A stretch of DNA of 64,000 nt from Vulcanisaeta distributa JCM 11217. GTDB taxonomy: Archaea; Thermoproteota; Thermoprotei; Thermoproteales; Thermocladiaceae. Position numbers and translations under genes: made by a program. Each line of letters begins with the position of its first letter. The stretch's first letter is position 1. The stretch lies in NCBI RefSeq assembly GCF_001316005.1, contig NZ_BBBJ01000010.1, positions 17,652 through 81,651 of the forward strand, given 5' to 3'. Below the pieces are notes generated by a model. The model ran no database searches, had not been told where the DNA came from, and saw only the letters and a program-made list of their open reading frames with translations. Positions 52,185 to 63,155 of this stretch are shown here, piece after piece.

Positions 52185-53765
52185 ATGGGTGGTGTAGAAA
52201 TCCGCGAGGGTTGAGGTTCTCGATACGACGCTTAGGGATGGGGGGGCTCAAATGACTGGTGTCTCATTCACGCTTAATGATAAGGTTAAGATTGCCCTTA
52301 TGCTTGATGATCTCGGCGTTGACTACATAGAGGGTGGTTGGCCAGGTAGTAATCCTAAGGATGCTGAGTTCTTCAGGATAATGAGGAACTACTCACTGAG
52401 TCATGCTAAGCTGGCTGCCTTTGGTATGACGAGAAGAAAGAGTGTTAGCGCTAAGGATGATCCCAATCTAGCGGCTATATTGGATTCTGGCGTTGATGTT
52501 GCGGTTCTAGTTGGTAAGTCCTGGATTCTCCATGTTAAGGAGGTCCTTAGGGTTGGTCCTGAGGATAACCTGGACATGGTCTATGATAGTATTCGTTACC
52601 TTAAGGATCACGGCTTAACCGTGATTTTCGACGCCGAGCACTTTTACCAGGGGGGGTTTAAGGATGACCCTGAGTATACGCTTAAAGTCGTCAAGACTGC
52701 CGAGGAGGCCGGAGCCGATACAGTGGTGCTTGCGGATACTAACGGTGCCATGCTTCCCCCCCATGAGGTATATGAAATAACGAGTAAGACCGTGAATGAG
52801 CTGAGGACGATAATCGGCGTCCACATGCATAATGACTCTGGCTGTGCTGTTGCAAATACGGTAATGGGCGTATTAGCCGGTGCGCGCCATGTTCAGGGGA
52901 CGATTAATGGGCTTGGCGAGAGAACCGGAAATGCTGACCTGGTTCAGGTAATACCGAACTTAGTGCTTAAGCTTGGTTTCAGGGTGCTTAGGGATGTTAA
53001 TGATCTTAAGAAGTTGAAGGCTGTGTCCAGGTTCGTTTATGAGGCTGCAGGTCTAAATCCGAATCCGTACCAGCCATACGTGGGTGATTACGCCTTTTCT
53101 CATAAGGCTGGTTTGCACGTTGATGGGGTTTCTAAGGTGACAAGGGCGTATGAGCACGTCGATCCGGAGCTCGTTGGTAATACTAGGAAATTCGTGGTTT
53201 CAGAACTCGCGGGTTCATCAAACATACTTGTGCACCTTAAGGATTTAGGCATTAATATGAATAAGGATGACCCAAGCTTAAACGCGCACTGGAGAGAATA
53301 AAGGATCTTGAGAATAAAGGTTATAGCTTTGACCTGGCTCCAGCGTCGGCAATACTCATTGCTCTTAGGGAGATGGGGGGGCTTTATGAGGATGCATTAA
53401 GGGTTGAGTACTGGAAGGTGGTTAGTGATGATGACATGCACATCGCCATGGTTAAGGTCAATGGCGAGTTAGGCGTTGCCGAGGGTGTTGGGCCTGTCCA
53501 TGCAATTGATAGGGCATTAAGAAGCATTGCTTCGAGACTATTCCCCCCCGAACTTAATAATGTAAGGCTCACCGATTATAGGGTTATACTTCCTGGCGAG
53601 GTTAAGAGTACGGAGAGTGTTGTTAGGGTTCTCATGGAGTTTAGCGATGGTAAGGTTAGTTGGAGGACTGTGGGTGTGTCAACAAGTATAATTACGGCTA
53701 GTGTTGAGGCCCTAGTTGATGGGCTTAATTATATTTTGATGATTTATAATTATAAAGGTAAATAA
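52185..53765 (+). CDS. cimA: (R)-citramalate synthase
   Basis: Condenses pyruvate and acetyl-CoA in the threonine-independent isoleucine route. About 527 residues. After repair near 52200 (one A short) the start reads SARVEVLDTTLRDGAQMTG, then YIEGGWPGSNPKDAEFF, the CimA-specific GWPGSNPKD motif that separates it from LeuA. Metal site VHMHNDSGCAVANTVMGV, then GTINGLGERTGNADLVQV. A break near 53277 (CCC for CCCC) joins the C-terminal regulatory domain (YWKVVSDDDMHIAMVKVNG, EVKSTESVVRVLMEFSDG), which in the family mediates isoleucine feedback. Confidence 0.92.
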
Positions 53766-53939
53766 CTCATAATGCATTAATGCGCTGCATTAACATTAAA
53801 TTCTATATATTGTTATTGCTATTTATATCATGGCATTAGATATATACTATATTCGAGATAGTAAATTTTAAATATGTGTTATGTTCGTGCCTATATAGAG
53901 GTGGTCGGATGGAAATGGAAACCTGTACTAGAACGGGAG

Positions 53940-55028
53940 GTGAGGATTTCGAAGGTGGGTGGCTCATTATTAACGGGTGGTAATGTCCTTAATGTAATAG
54001 GTAGGGTTGTTGGTAGGGATTACCTGGGTAACAAGCTTGTGCTTGTTGTCTCTGCGATGAAGGGCGTTACGGACCTATTAATAAGGGCCTTCGACAACCA
54101 CGATAAGGAGGCTCTCAACGATGCCGTTTCAATCTATATAGATGAAGCCCTAAACCTTGGTCTCAATGACCTGGCGTCATTCCTCGAGCTTATTCGTGAG
54201 GAATTAAGTAGGTTCATAAATCTTAACGAGCCGTGGATCAAGGATCACGTGATAATTCACGGCGAGTTACTCTCGGTATTGTTAATTGAGAGAGCCCTTA
54301 ATGATTTACTTGGTTTAAGGCTAAGGCCATTTATGAGCCAGGCATAGTTACGGATAGTAATTGGGGGCTTTGCCTCGGTTAATCATGAGCTAAGTAGTAA
54401 GTATGTGATTGAGAGGGTAGGCAGCGTCCTTAGTAAGTACGATGTTGTTGTGGTTCCAGGTTTTCTTGGGATTACCAATGATGGTAGGTACGCATCCCTC
54501 GGTAGAGGCGGAAGCGATTACACAGCATCATTGCTAGCAAGTTACCTGGGCGCATCACGATTAACCTTCTACACGGATAGTGGTGGTATTCTCAGCGGTG
54601 ATCCAAGGATCATAAGCGACGCAGTACTCCTTAGGGAGGTTGGTTATGACGAGGCCTACATGGCGTCGCTGCTTGGTGCAAAGAAGTTCCACCCGAGGAC
54701 CTTCGAACCACTATTAAAGAGTAAGGTCTTAACACTCATAACGGATCCCTGGCGTGAGGATGGCACTTACGTAATCAATAACTGCGTATCAACGCCTAAA
54801 TTGGTCACCTTAAATGAGGTTAGGGGAGCGTTTAGGGTATCCGTGGTTGGTTGCAGGATTTCGCAGGTGAGTCGCTTAAGGAATGAGGCGTATAAGATAA
54901 TGGCGTCTCACGACGTGGAGACTATTAATGATGATCAACATGCGGTGTCAGCACTGTTAAATGAATGGGATGACGCCGTATCGCTGGCCAGGGATCTCCA
55001 TAGGTGGGTGAGATCATGGATCGCATAA
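53940..55028 (+). CDS. lysC: Aspartate kinase
   Basis: First step from aspartate to threonine. [16 protein letters not shown] carries the substrate-binding KxGGS pattern; [12 protein letters not shown], then after two breaks near 54333 and 54362 (GG for GGG; G5 for G4) [26 protein letters not shown] and [15 protein letters not shown], with [13 protein letters not shown]. About 360 residues; the C-terminal region is short for a full pair of ACT domains. GTG 53940 follows GGGAG; an upstream in-frame ATG at 53874 is possible. Ends overlapping the asd start. Confidence 0.87.
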
Positions 55029-56039
55029 GGGTCTCGATACTCGGGGGGGCCACGGGACTCGTTGGTCAGTGGATGGTTAAGCTATTGAGTAATCACCCGT
55101 TCATTGAGGTCGTTGGCCTATCAGCGTCTCCAGGTAAGGTTGGTCGTAAGTATGGAGAGGCGGTTCGCTGGTTCATATCGGGTGACGTACCTGAATATGC
55201 CAGGGACATCACGTTAGTGTCCACAGAACCTCCAGACCATAAGTCAGCTGACGTGGTACTTTCGGCACTGCCGAATGACGTTGCCTGGCCTATCGAGAGT
55301 AGGCTATTGAATGCTGGGTTGAGTGTTATTTCAAACGCATCACCTGAGAGGATGAATCCGAGGATCCCATTAATAAATCCAGAGGTTAATTGGGAACACT
55401 TAAACATACTCAGGGAGGTTAAGGGTAATTGGATTGTTAAGAACCCGAACTGCACCGCGGCAATAATATCCATGCCCCTAAAGCCAATTCAGGACTTAAT
55501 AGATTCCCTCCACATTGTAACGCTCCAGTCAGTCTCTGGGGGCAGGGTATCTGGGTGTGTCTTATCTGGCCATTGATGGCAACGTGATACCGTTCATAAA
55601 GGGTGAGGAGGAGAAAATCGATGCTGAGCTGAATAAGATGTTGGGTAGGCAATTCCCGGATAAGTTCGAGCCCTGGGGAAGACCCGTGTATGTAACAACC
55701 ACTAGGGTGCCCGTTAAGTATGGGCATATGGCCGTAATACATGCCGTACTAACTAAGGATGTGGACACCGAATACATAATTAATAGGTTGAGTAGGTTCA
55801 GATCCCTGCCTCAGGAGAGGGAGTTACCCACGGCACCCAAGGAACCAATTAAGGTTATCAACAGGATTGACGCACCCCAACCTGCCAGGGACTTAGACCC
55901 AATGGCCGTCAGTGTTGGTAGGGTGTCGATTAGGAATAGGGTGTTAAGGCTTGTGGCCCTAGGCGATAACCTAGTGCGCGGTGCCGCTGGAATCACGGTA
56001 CTGACCCTAGAGACTATGAAGGCGTTAAACATATTATGA
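55016..56039 (+). CDS. asd: Aspartate-semialdehyde dehydrogenase
   Basis: NADP-dependent reduction of aspartyl phosphate, about 340 residues, fungal/archaeal class. Start [20 protein letters not shown] (family GATG with one Gly added by a seven-base run at 55044-55050). [23 protein letters not shown], and the catalytic Cys in [14 protein letters not shown]. Break at 55537-55541 (G5 for G4 in [18 protein letters not shown]). The C-terminus has [18 protein letters not shown] (substrate-binding R-V-P-V). ATG 55016 overlaps the end of lysC. Confidence 0.92.
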
Positions 56040-56043
56040 GTGT

Positions 56044-57031
56044 TTAATCCCTGGCATTATTGATTATGTAAATTAGGTCTGTCAACACGGCCTGCGCTGT
56101 CTCGATAGGCCCAGCCCCCCCGGGCCCCCCCATGATCGTGATATCGCCCAGGGTGTCAGTATTTATCTTTAATGCATTTAAGTTTCCATTTACATGGGCT
56201 AGGACATCATTCCTATCCAGTGGGGGTGGGCCTAACGTATGCAGTTTCCCTATCGGCATAGGCTATTAACTTAACAATCCTATCCCCCCCAAAGGCTTTG
56301 ATATCAATATTGCGTATTCCCCTAACCTCCATGTTCTCAGGGCTATGTCTCCAACCAAGCACCCTGGAGATAATTATGGCTTTTAGGGCTGCATCCCAAC
56401 CATCAATATCAAGCGAGGGATCAGCCTCGGCATAACCCTTCCCCCCCTGAGCTTCTTTAAGGGCTTCATCGAAGCTCATTCCCTCGTACATCCTCGTAAG
56501 TATGTAATTCGTGGTGCCGTTGAGGATCCCCATGAAGTAATTAACCTTAATGCCGGGTAGTAAGTCGATTATGTTGAAGGATGGTGTGCCGGCCATTACC
56601 GTACCCTTAAACCTAACAAGCCTATTAAACCTCCTGCCAAGCTCCATCAACTCATCGTAGTGAAAGGCTATTGGCCCCTTATTAGTCGTTATCACATGCT
56701 TACCACTCCTAATAGCCGTCGATAAGTAAGTAAACGCGGGCTCACCCTTCTCCTTAATATTCAAATCCGTGAATTCACAAACAATATCCGCATCACTCTC
56801 CTCAATGAGCCTAGGAATCTCGTCAAGGCTTACCCTCCTGCCCAACAACCTGCCGCTACGAGCTTCATCCAGGATATTAGGACTCGGGCTAACAATATGT
56901 CCACGTCTCCTATCAATTATCTCGCTGATAGAGACGTTCGCTCGAATCAAGTCCCTCTTTAAATTAAGTAGCTTGAAGAATGCTTGACCAACATTTCCAA
57001 AGCCAATTATTAATACCTTAAACTCCCTCAT
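56044..57031 (-). CDS. hom: Homoserine dehydrogenase
   Basis: Reduces aspartate semialdehyde to homoserine; about 328 residues. VLIIGFGNVGQAFFKLL (NAD(P) site), VICEFTD-like strand, HVITTNKGPIAFHYDELM, GTVMAGTPS and the active-site [44 protein letters not shown] region (seen with an extra Gly from a C7 run). Break near 56224 (C5 for C4: RPTPLDRNDVLAHVNG). No C-terminal ACT domain. Divergent from thrC, with a shared 130-bp promoter region. Confidence 0.92.
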
Positions 57032-57060
57032 GCTGTTGGTAGTAACATGATTTATAATTT

Positions 57061-57120
57061 ATTTAAGAGTATTACCATGAATTAATGCCCTATTAATTTA
57101 ATGGTAATGCTTAAATAACC
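57061..57120. promoter_or_regulatory. Divergent hom/thrC promoter with inverted GGTAAT boxes
   Basis: ATTACCAT (57071-57078) and ATGGTAAT (57101-57108) form a perfect 8-bp inverted repeat 22 bp apart. Toward thrC the box runs into GCTTAAATAACC (TATA). Toward hom it runs into TTAAAT and then TTATAAAT about 25 bp before ATG 57031. This fits an operator read from both sides. Confidence 0.6.
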
Positions 57121-57163
57121 TAAATAACCTTAATTACCTGGGGATTGAAATGGAAACCCAGGC

Positions 57164-58397
57164 ATGAATTCAAAACTCCTCGGTAAGTATATCCTAAAAT
57201 GCCCAAGGTGTGGCTTTGAGACTGAGGCAAGCCCATACGTAATGAGATGCCCAAGATGCGGTGAATTACTTGATGCTTTACTGATCGCTGATAGGGTTAA
57301 GTTGATCTGGAATAGGCTACATGGCAGAGGTGTGTGGAGGTATAGGGAATTATTGCCTGAGCCGAGTAATATCGTCGCGATGGGCGAGGGTTCAACACCA
57401 TTAATTAGGTTGAGGAGTTATGGTAATGCCTATGTTAAGTTTGAGGGTGCGAATCCAACGGGTTCATTCAAGGATAGAGGTATGACGGTCGGTGTTTCAT
57501 TAGCCTCATCAATAGGTGTCAGGGGGGGAGTTATAGTGGCATCAACGGGGGGGAATACGGCGGCGTCGGCGGCTGCCTATGCGGCCAGGGCAGGCCTTGA
57601 GTGCGTTGTTGTTCTGCCAAAGGGTGGTGTTGCCAAGGGTAAGTTAGGGCAGGCGATACTGCATGGTGCGAAGATAGCCGAGGTCCCCCCCGGCACATTC
57701 GATAACGCGTTGGAGTACGTATTGGAGACCGTGCTGAGTAATGGCCGTGTTAACAACGTTAATTATTACCCACTCAATTCGATAAATCCGTGGAGGTTGG
57801 AGGGTCAGAAAACGGCGGCCTACGAAATAGTGGAGGAGATCGGTGTCCCGGATTATGTCTTTGTTCCGGTGGGCAATGGTGGTAATATATACGCTATTTG
57901 GAAGGGGGGGTTTAGGGAGTTAGTTGATTTTGGCGTGATTGATCATGTGCCAAAAATGATTGGCGTCCAAGCATCGGGGGGGCTGCGCCAATGGTTAGGT
58001 ATTGGAAGGGCTTGGGTGAGGCGAGGATTGATAATCCAAGGACCGTGGCTTCGGCAATAAGGATTGGCAAGCCCGTTAATTGGTTCAGGCTTACAGGGCC
58101 GTTAAATATAGTGGTGGTGAATTCATTGAGGTTAGTGATGATGAGATATTGATGGCCCAGAGAATGCTAGGCAGGGAAGGCATTGGTGTTGAGCCTGCCA
58201 GCGCGGCATCATTGGCTGGTTACCTAAGGGCATTGAGTGAGGGCATGGTTGACACGGGGGATAAAGTGGTTTTAATAGCCACTGGTCACGCACTTAAGGA
58301 TCCAGATGCATTACTAATGAGTAATAATGTGGATATGGTTAATGTCTCGTCGTTGGATGAGTTGAGGTCCTTAATAATTAAGGAATATAGTATATAG
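57164..58397 (+). CDS. thrC: Threonine synthase
   Basis: PLP enzyme converting O-phosphohomoserine to threonine; about 410 residues. N-terminal zinc ribbon CPRCGFETEASPYVMRCPRCG, PLP lysine in NPTGSFKDRG near residue 107, phosphate-binding ASTGGNTAASAAAYAA, then VPVGNGGNIYAIWKG. Breaks at 57976-57982 (G7 for G5: QASGAAPMVRYWKGLGEA) and about 58087 (GG for GGG: NWFRAYRAVKYSGG). The intact lysine and loop contrast with the paralogue at 7362, which has lost both. Confidence 0.93.
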
Positions 58398-58478
58398 TGA
58401 TTACCCTGGTATTAATAGAAAAGTAGATATAAATGGGTAAAGCTTAAATAGGTTATAGTGAATGGTGAATCGGTGGTT

Positions 58479-59755
58479 ATGAAGCTGGAACACAGGTAAG
58501 TAATTGGCGTAATGTCGTTGGTTCAATGCTGGGTTGGGGGGGTTTAGATGCGTATGACTTCGTTGCTTACGCCTTCGTTGCGCCAATAATTGCCCAGGTC
58601 TTCTTCAGCCAGCTTGGTAGATTAGGCTCCATACTAGCCACACTGGCAGCCTTTAGTGTATCACTTGCCGTTAGGCCACTTGGTGGCGTCTTCTTTGGCA
58701 ACCTCGCAGATAGAGTTGGCAGGAGGTATGTACTATACATAACAATGCTTGGTGCTGGTCTCTCAAGCTTCCTAATGGGCTTCCTACCAACTTACGCCCA
58801 GGCCGGCTTAGCCGCCATCGCGCTCCTCATAATACTCAGGTTTGCGGTCGGCTTCTTCCTGGGCGGCGAGTACTCATCGAGTGGTGTCATGGCTGTTGAG
58901 AGCGTCACTAAGTGGAGGGGCTTGGCGAGCGGTATTATGCAGGCTGGTTTTGACATTGGCATATTCGGCGTGACCTTCACATACACGTTGGTAGCCACCT
59001 ACCTTCCGGAGAGCGCCATGTATACCATTGGCTGGAGAATAGTTTTCTGGAGCGGCATCGTGACCACAGTAATTGGCTGGCTATTTAGGAGGAGGTTCTT
59101 AACCGAAGCCCTTGAGTGGGAGGCTGCGGAGAAGGTGAGGAGTCCATACAAGACATTGTTCACTAAGTATTGGCTCCCCCCCGTAATAACAATACTACTG
59201 GCCACAATGGGCTTCCTCTACGAGTACTACGTAATGCTTGAGCTCTCACCATTCGTACTACAAAGCGTGCTTAATTACACGCCAGCCCTGGCGGGCCTAA
59301 TACTCACCGTGCTCTCCGCAAGCGACGCCATTGGTAGTATCTTCGGCGGTGCCCTGGTTGATTTGTTCAGGAGCTCAGCAAGGGCCTTATTGGCCACGGC
59401 ATTAATAATCATAGCCCTAATATACCCAACAATGTATGCAATACTCATCCTCGGTAACGGCTGGTTAGTACTACTCTGGGACTTCATAGCGGTGCTACCC
59501 GTTGGCGTACTGCAGGTGTACATAAGGGACTTACTACCACCAAGCGTCAGAGCCACAGGCGCTGGCCTAGGCTATAACGGCGGAACCTGGCTAGCGGCTT
59601 GGGCCGCAATAATAACAACGCTGATGGCCGGCGCCTCCACAAAGCCAGGGCCATGGTTAACGGCAATAACGATAAACATGATATGGAGCACAATATTAAT
59701 AGTGATAAGCTCTATAATCGCGACAATCATCATTAAAAGGACTAAACGGGAATAA
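58479..59755 (+). CDS. MFS transporter of the metabolite:H+ symporter type
   Basis: About 425 residues and 12 membrane segments. FFGNLADRVGRRYVLYITM is the MFS loop 2-3 motif, and GLDAYDFVAYAFVAPIIAQ in helix 1 with FLGGEYSSSGVMAVES in helix 4 resembles the metabolite:proton symporter branch (shikimate, citrate, proline). ATG 58479 becomes the start if one T is restored near 58499 (HRLSNWRNVVGSMLGWG); otherwise the frame opens at 58526. AAAGCTTAAATAGG upstream is a BRE/TATA. Substrate not predictable. Confidence 0.82.
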
Positions 59756-59807
59756 TGATTTACATGCATGGTTATTCCTAAGAATTATTAAAATTATATA
59801 GAATTAT

Positions 59808-59827
59808 GATGTAATGTTTATAAATTA
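59808..59827 (+). promoter_or_regulatory. GTAAT/TATA promoter of hisC
   Basis: GATGTAATGTTTATAAATTA, TATA centred about 28 bp before ATG 59848. Same GTAAT box as the other amino-acid promoters. Confidence 0.55.
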
Positions 59828-59847
59828 TTAATTCCGTGTATGGGTTG

Positions 59848-60918
59848 ATGTCCTGGAGGGGGGGCGTATTATCTCTTAATTTCTACGAGGAACCAAACGT
59901 TGGCTATAGAGTACATAGGCTTCACTTTAATGAGAATTTATTCCTACCACGTGAATACTATGAGAAATTACTCACTGTATTATTGGATCCTGACATGATT
60001 AGATACTATACTGAACCCCTTAACCCCACGTTCAATGAGGCATTGGCTAAGTACCTTAATGTCGATGTCAATAACGTGTTTTCCGTAGCCGGCGGTGATG
60101 AGGGGTTAAGACTACTCATTCAATTTGCACTACATGGATTTAGAAAAATCCTCATTGTTGAACCCACATACTCAATGCCTAAGATCCTGGCGGAGTCCAT
60201 GAGAATAAGTGTTGATCAATTTCTTCTTAAGCCCAACACTTACGACTTAGATGTCGATGGCATTGTTAAAATTGGGGATTCCTACGACATTATTTACATA
60301 TGTAACCCAAATAATCCAACGGGTAATTTATTCAATAGGGAATTGATCGAGCACCTACTAACGCGTGTTAGGTCTCTCGTGATTATTGATGAGGCCTATG
60401 CCGAATTCGCCAGGTATAGTCTCATAGACCTAGTTAGGGATTACGATAACTTGGCGATAGTGAGGACGTTCTCTAAGGCCTGGGGGGGTTTAGCAGGCCT
60501 TAGGGTGGGCTATGTAGTGGCCTCTGACGTGATTATTAACGGACTCAACAGGTTGTCATTACCACATAATATTCCATACCCTTCAATGGCCCTGGTACTA
60601 CGGGCCCTGGAGTTGAGGGATTACGTTGAGAGGAGTATTGATGAAATAATTGAGGTGAGAGAATACATGATTAAGTCGTTGAGAGGCATAGGCTTGAGGC
60701 CGATACCCTCGGTAACAAACTTCGTAACATTCCACGTAGGTGACCCTCATAGGCTAATGACGTATACAGTAAATTGTTCAGTAGGGGGCTTTGTGGTTAG
60801 GAACTTAAGCGGTAAGGTTCTTTGTGAGGATTGTCTTAGGGTTACGGTGCCTCCTAAGCCCATTGCGGTAGAGTTCATTAACACGCTGGGCGAGATTCTT
60901 CATGGTTTGAATAAGTAA
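59848..60918 (+). CDS. hisC: Histidinol-phosphate aminotransferase
   Basis: Fold-type I PLP aminotransferase, about 356 residues, intact. LHFNENLFLPREYYEKL near the start, AGGDEGLRLLIQFAL, YICNPNNPTGN, VIIDEAYAEFA and the PLP lysine in RTFSKAWGGLAGLRVGY (the family FGLAGLR turn with one Gly added by a seven-base run). Ends with CLRVTVPPKPIAVEF. ATG 59848 was preferred to GTG 59836 because of its distance from the TATA box. First gene of the his cluster, separated from hisG by its own promoter. Confidence 0.92.
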   Translation: MSWRGGVLSLNFYEEPNVGYRVHRLHFNENLFLPREYYEKLLTVLLDPDMIRYYTEPLNPTFNEALAKYLNVDVNNVFSVAGGDEGLRLLIQFALHGFRKILIVEPTYSMPKILAESMRISVDQFLLKPNTYDLDVDGIVKIGDSYDIIYICNPNNPTGNLFNRELIEHLLTRVRSLVIIDEAYAEFARYSLIDLVRDYDNLAIVRTFSKAWGGLAGLRVGYVVASDVIINGLNRLSLPHNIPYPSMALVLRALELRDYVERSIDEIIEVREYMIKSLRGIGLRPIPSVTNFVTFHVGDPHRLMTYTVNCSVGGFVVRNLSGKVLCEDCLRVTVPPKPIAVEFINTLGEILHGLNK

Positions 60919-60961
60919 GTTATATGCTGGTAATTTAACACATAGTTATTATCTTTAAATT

Positions 60962-60981
60962 GCAGTAATACTTATATACCC
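60962..60981 (+). promoter_or_regulatory. GTAAT/TATA promoter of hisG
   Basis: GCAGTAATACTTATATACCC, TATA centred about 26 bp before the ATG at 61000. Confidence 0.55.
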
Positions 60982-60999
60982 TAAATATATACGTTCCTG

Positions 61000-61872
61000 A
61001 TGGCGCTGGAACATGCATAATGGCAATCCCATCAAAGGGTCGTTTAGTTCAACCAACGATTAAGTTGCTGGAGGATGTTGGCATTAAATTGCAGGTTTAT
61101 GACGACAGGGCGCTAATGATACCAACGAACTGGCCCGACCTAAACATTATTAGGGCCAGGCCTGAGGATATACCGTACATTGTCGAGTCCGGCGCCGCCG
61201 TGATGGGGATCACGGGGGGGCTTGATTATGTCGTTGAAAGTCAGTCGGAGGTTAAGGTTATCGAGAGGTTGGGCTTTGGTAATGGGAAAATCGTAATTGC
61301 CGTACCCAATACGTCAAGTATCAAGAGCATTGATGATATAAGTGACGGAATAAGGGTCGCGACTAAGTATATTAACTTAGCATTGAATTACTTCAAGGCT
61401 CATGGTAAGAATGTGAGGATAGTCAGGATATCGGGTAGTGCCGAGATAATGCCACTCCTTGGCGTGGCCGACGCAATTGTTGACGTTATGTCCACAGGAA
61501 CCACACTGAGGATCCATGGATTAAGACCCATTGGCGTAATCATGGAGACCGAGGCTGTCCTCATAGCCAACGACTCAGGAATTAACAATTGCGGTGACCT
61601 CATGGAGAAGCTCCTAGTATTATTACGTGGTGTTAAATCCTCAGTCAATAGGAAGCTTATCCTAATGAATGTACCCACGGAATCCCTAGCCCAAGTCCTA
61701 TCCATATTACCAGCCATGGAGGGGGCCTACCGTTGCCGATATCGCGAATAAGCCCTTTAAGGAGGTAATCAGCGTGGTCCCTGAGGATGAGTTACCAAGT
61801 CTCCTTGTTAAATTAAGGAATGCAGGTGCTAAAGACATCCTGGTTATGAGCATCGAGAAGGTGATCACTTAA
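61000..61872 (+). CDS. hisG: ATP phosphoribosyltransferase (long form)
   Basis: First step of histidine synthesis. IMAIPSKGRLVQPTIKLLED near the start, AVMGITGGLDYVVE (one Gly added by a seven-base run), VDVMSTGTTLRIHGLRPIGVIMETEA (PRPP loop). The frame breaks at 61718-61722 (G5 for G4: AMEGPTVADIANKPF) and joins a C-terminal regulatory domain ending DILVMSIEKVIT, so it is the long, His-regulated form that needs no HisZ. About 290 residues. ATG 61000 fits leaderless spacing if one A is restored near 61012; otherwise the start is ATG 61020. The stop overlaps hisA. Confidence 0.92.
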
Positions 61873-62572
61873 TGATTGTTATACCATCAATTGACATAAG
61901 CGGTGGTTATGCCGTTAAGAGAGTTAGGGGGGGATGAAGGGTACGGAGTTGGTTAGGCTTAGTATTGATGAAGCCATTAAATTAACAAGGAGGTACAGCT
62001 TTGTTCACATAGTTGACCTAGACGGCGCTGAACAAGGTAAGTTAGTAAACATTGATTCAATAGCCAGGATAGGCCGTGAATTTAACGGCAGGTGTGAGGT
62101 TGGTGGTGGTATTAGGACGCTGGAGGTCGGTAAGGAGGCCCTTAGGCTCTGTAGTAGGGTTGTCATAGGCACGGTAGCCCTTGAAAGGCCAGGCACCATT
62201 AATGAGTTCATTAAGGGCCTTGGTTATGAGTCGATAGTCGTCTCGATAGATGTATTAGGCGGGCTTGTGATGAGTAGAGGCTGGAGAAAACCCATAGGTG
62301 AGTTACCAGCGATCATAAACTCACTGCCCAGGGTGCATGCATTGATTTACACGGCCATTGACGTGGAGGGTACCGGCATGGGCCCCTTAATCAACAGGAA
62401 AATTGTGGAACTACTAAGGAGTAAGGCTGATGAGGTGTTTTACGCAGGTGGAATCTCAACGTGCGGGCACATTGAGCAATTGAGGGATTTAGGGATCGAC
62501 GGGGGGGTTATCATAGGCTATGCATTGTATGTAAGGGGGGGTGTTGATTGTGCAGGGCGCTGGGGGGGTTAG
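61872..62572 (+). CDS. hisA: ProFAR isomerase
   Basis: TIM-barrel isomerase, about 233 residues. MIVIPSIDISGGYAVKRVRG, then after the G7 run 61926-61932 (five expected) MKGTELVRLS; FVHIVDLDGAEQGKLVN, CEVGGGIRTLEVG, SIDVLGGLVMSRGWR and FYAGGISTCGHIEQLRDLGIDG. ATG overlaps the hisG stop by one base, and the end overlaps hisB by about 30 bp. Confidence 0.9.
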
Positions 62573-63155
62573 GAGGGCTGAGGTTAGACGTGAGACGAGG
62601 GAGACGAGGATCTACGTAAACCTGGCACTGGCCCCCGGCAGTATTAAGGTGTTGACGCCAATTAAATTCCTTAATCACATGCTTGAGACGCTCATATTCT
62701 ACATGAACGCGTCGGGTGAGGTCGTGGCTGAGGATTTAAGGGGGGGCTTCGATGACCATCATGTGGTTGAGGACATCTTCATAGCCCTGGGCATGGCAAT
62801 TGATAAGGCACTGGGTGATAGGGTTGGTATTAGGAGGTTTGGCTGGTCCATGGTCCCCATGGATGACGCCCTCGCGGTGACTTCCGTGGACCTTGGTGGT
62901 AGGGCTTATTGGGTCTTCAGGGGGGGCTCATTCATTGGTGAGAGGATCGGCGATTTAACATCTCAGATGATTCCGCACATCGTTAGGACTCTAGCCACGT
63001 ACTCAAGGTCGACAATACACGCGGAAATAAGGTGGGGGGGTGAGAATGATCACCACATGGCCGAGGCACTATTTAAGTCCCTAGGGCTCTCAATGGCCCA
63101 AGCCATGGAATACGTTGATGATTCCGTGAGAAGCCTCAAGGGGGGGGTCATGTAA
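62541..63155 (+). CDS. hisB: Imidazoleglycerol-phosphate dehydratase
   Basis: Mn-dependent dehydratase, about 204 residues, frame intact. FLNHMLETLIFYMNASGEV, the metal motif DDHHVVEDIFIALG, IPMDDALAVTSVDLGGRAYWVF-type strand, and the second metal motif NDHHMAEALFKSLG. Several single Gly insertions come from seven-base runs (DLRGGFDDHH, RGGSF, RWGGEND). GTG 62541 is the likely start, but an upstream or later start cannot be excluded. Stop overlaps the hisF ATG by one base. Confidence 0.9.
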   Translation: MLIVQGAGGVRRAEVRRETRETRIYVNLALAPGSIKVLTPIKFLNHMLETLIFYMNASGEVVAEDLRGGFDDHHVVEDIFIALGMAIDKALGDRVGIRRFGWSMVPMDDALAVTSVDLGGRAYWVFRGGSFIGERIGDLTSQMIPHIVRTLATYSRSTIHAEIRWGGENDHHMAEALFKSLGLSMAQAMEYVDDSVRSLKGGVM

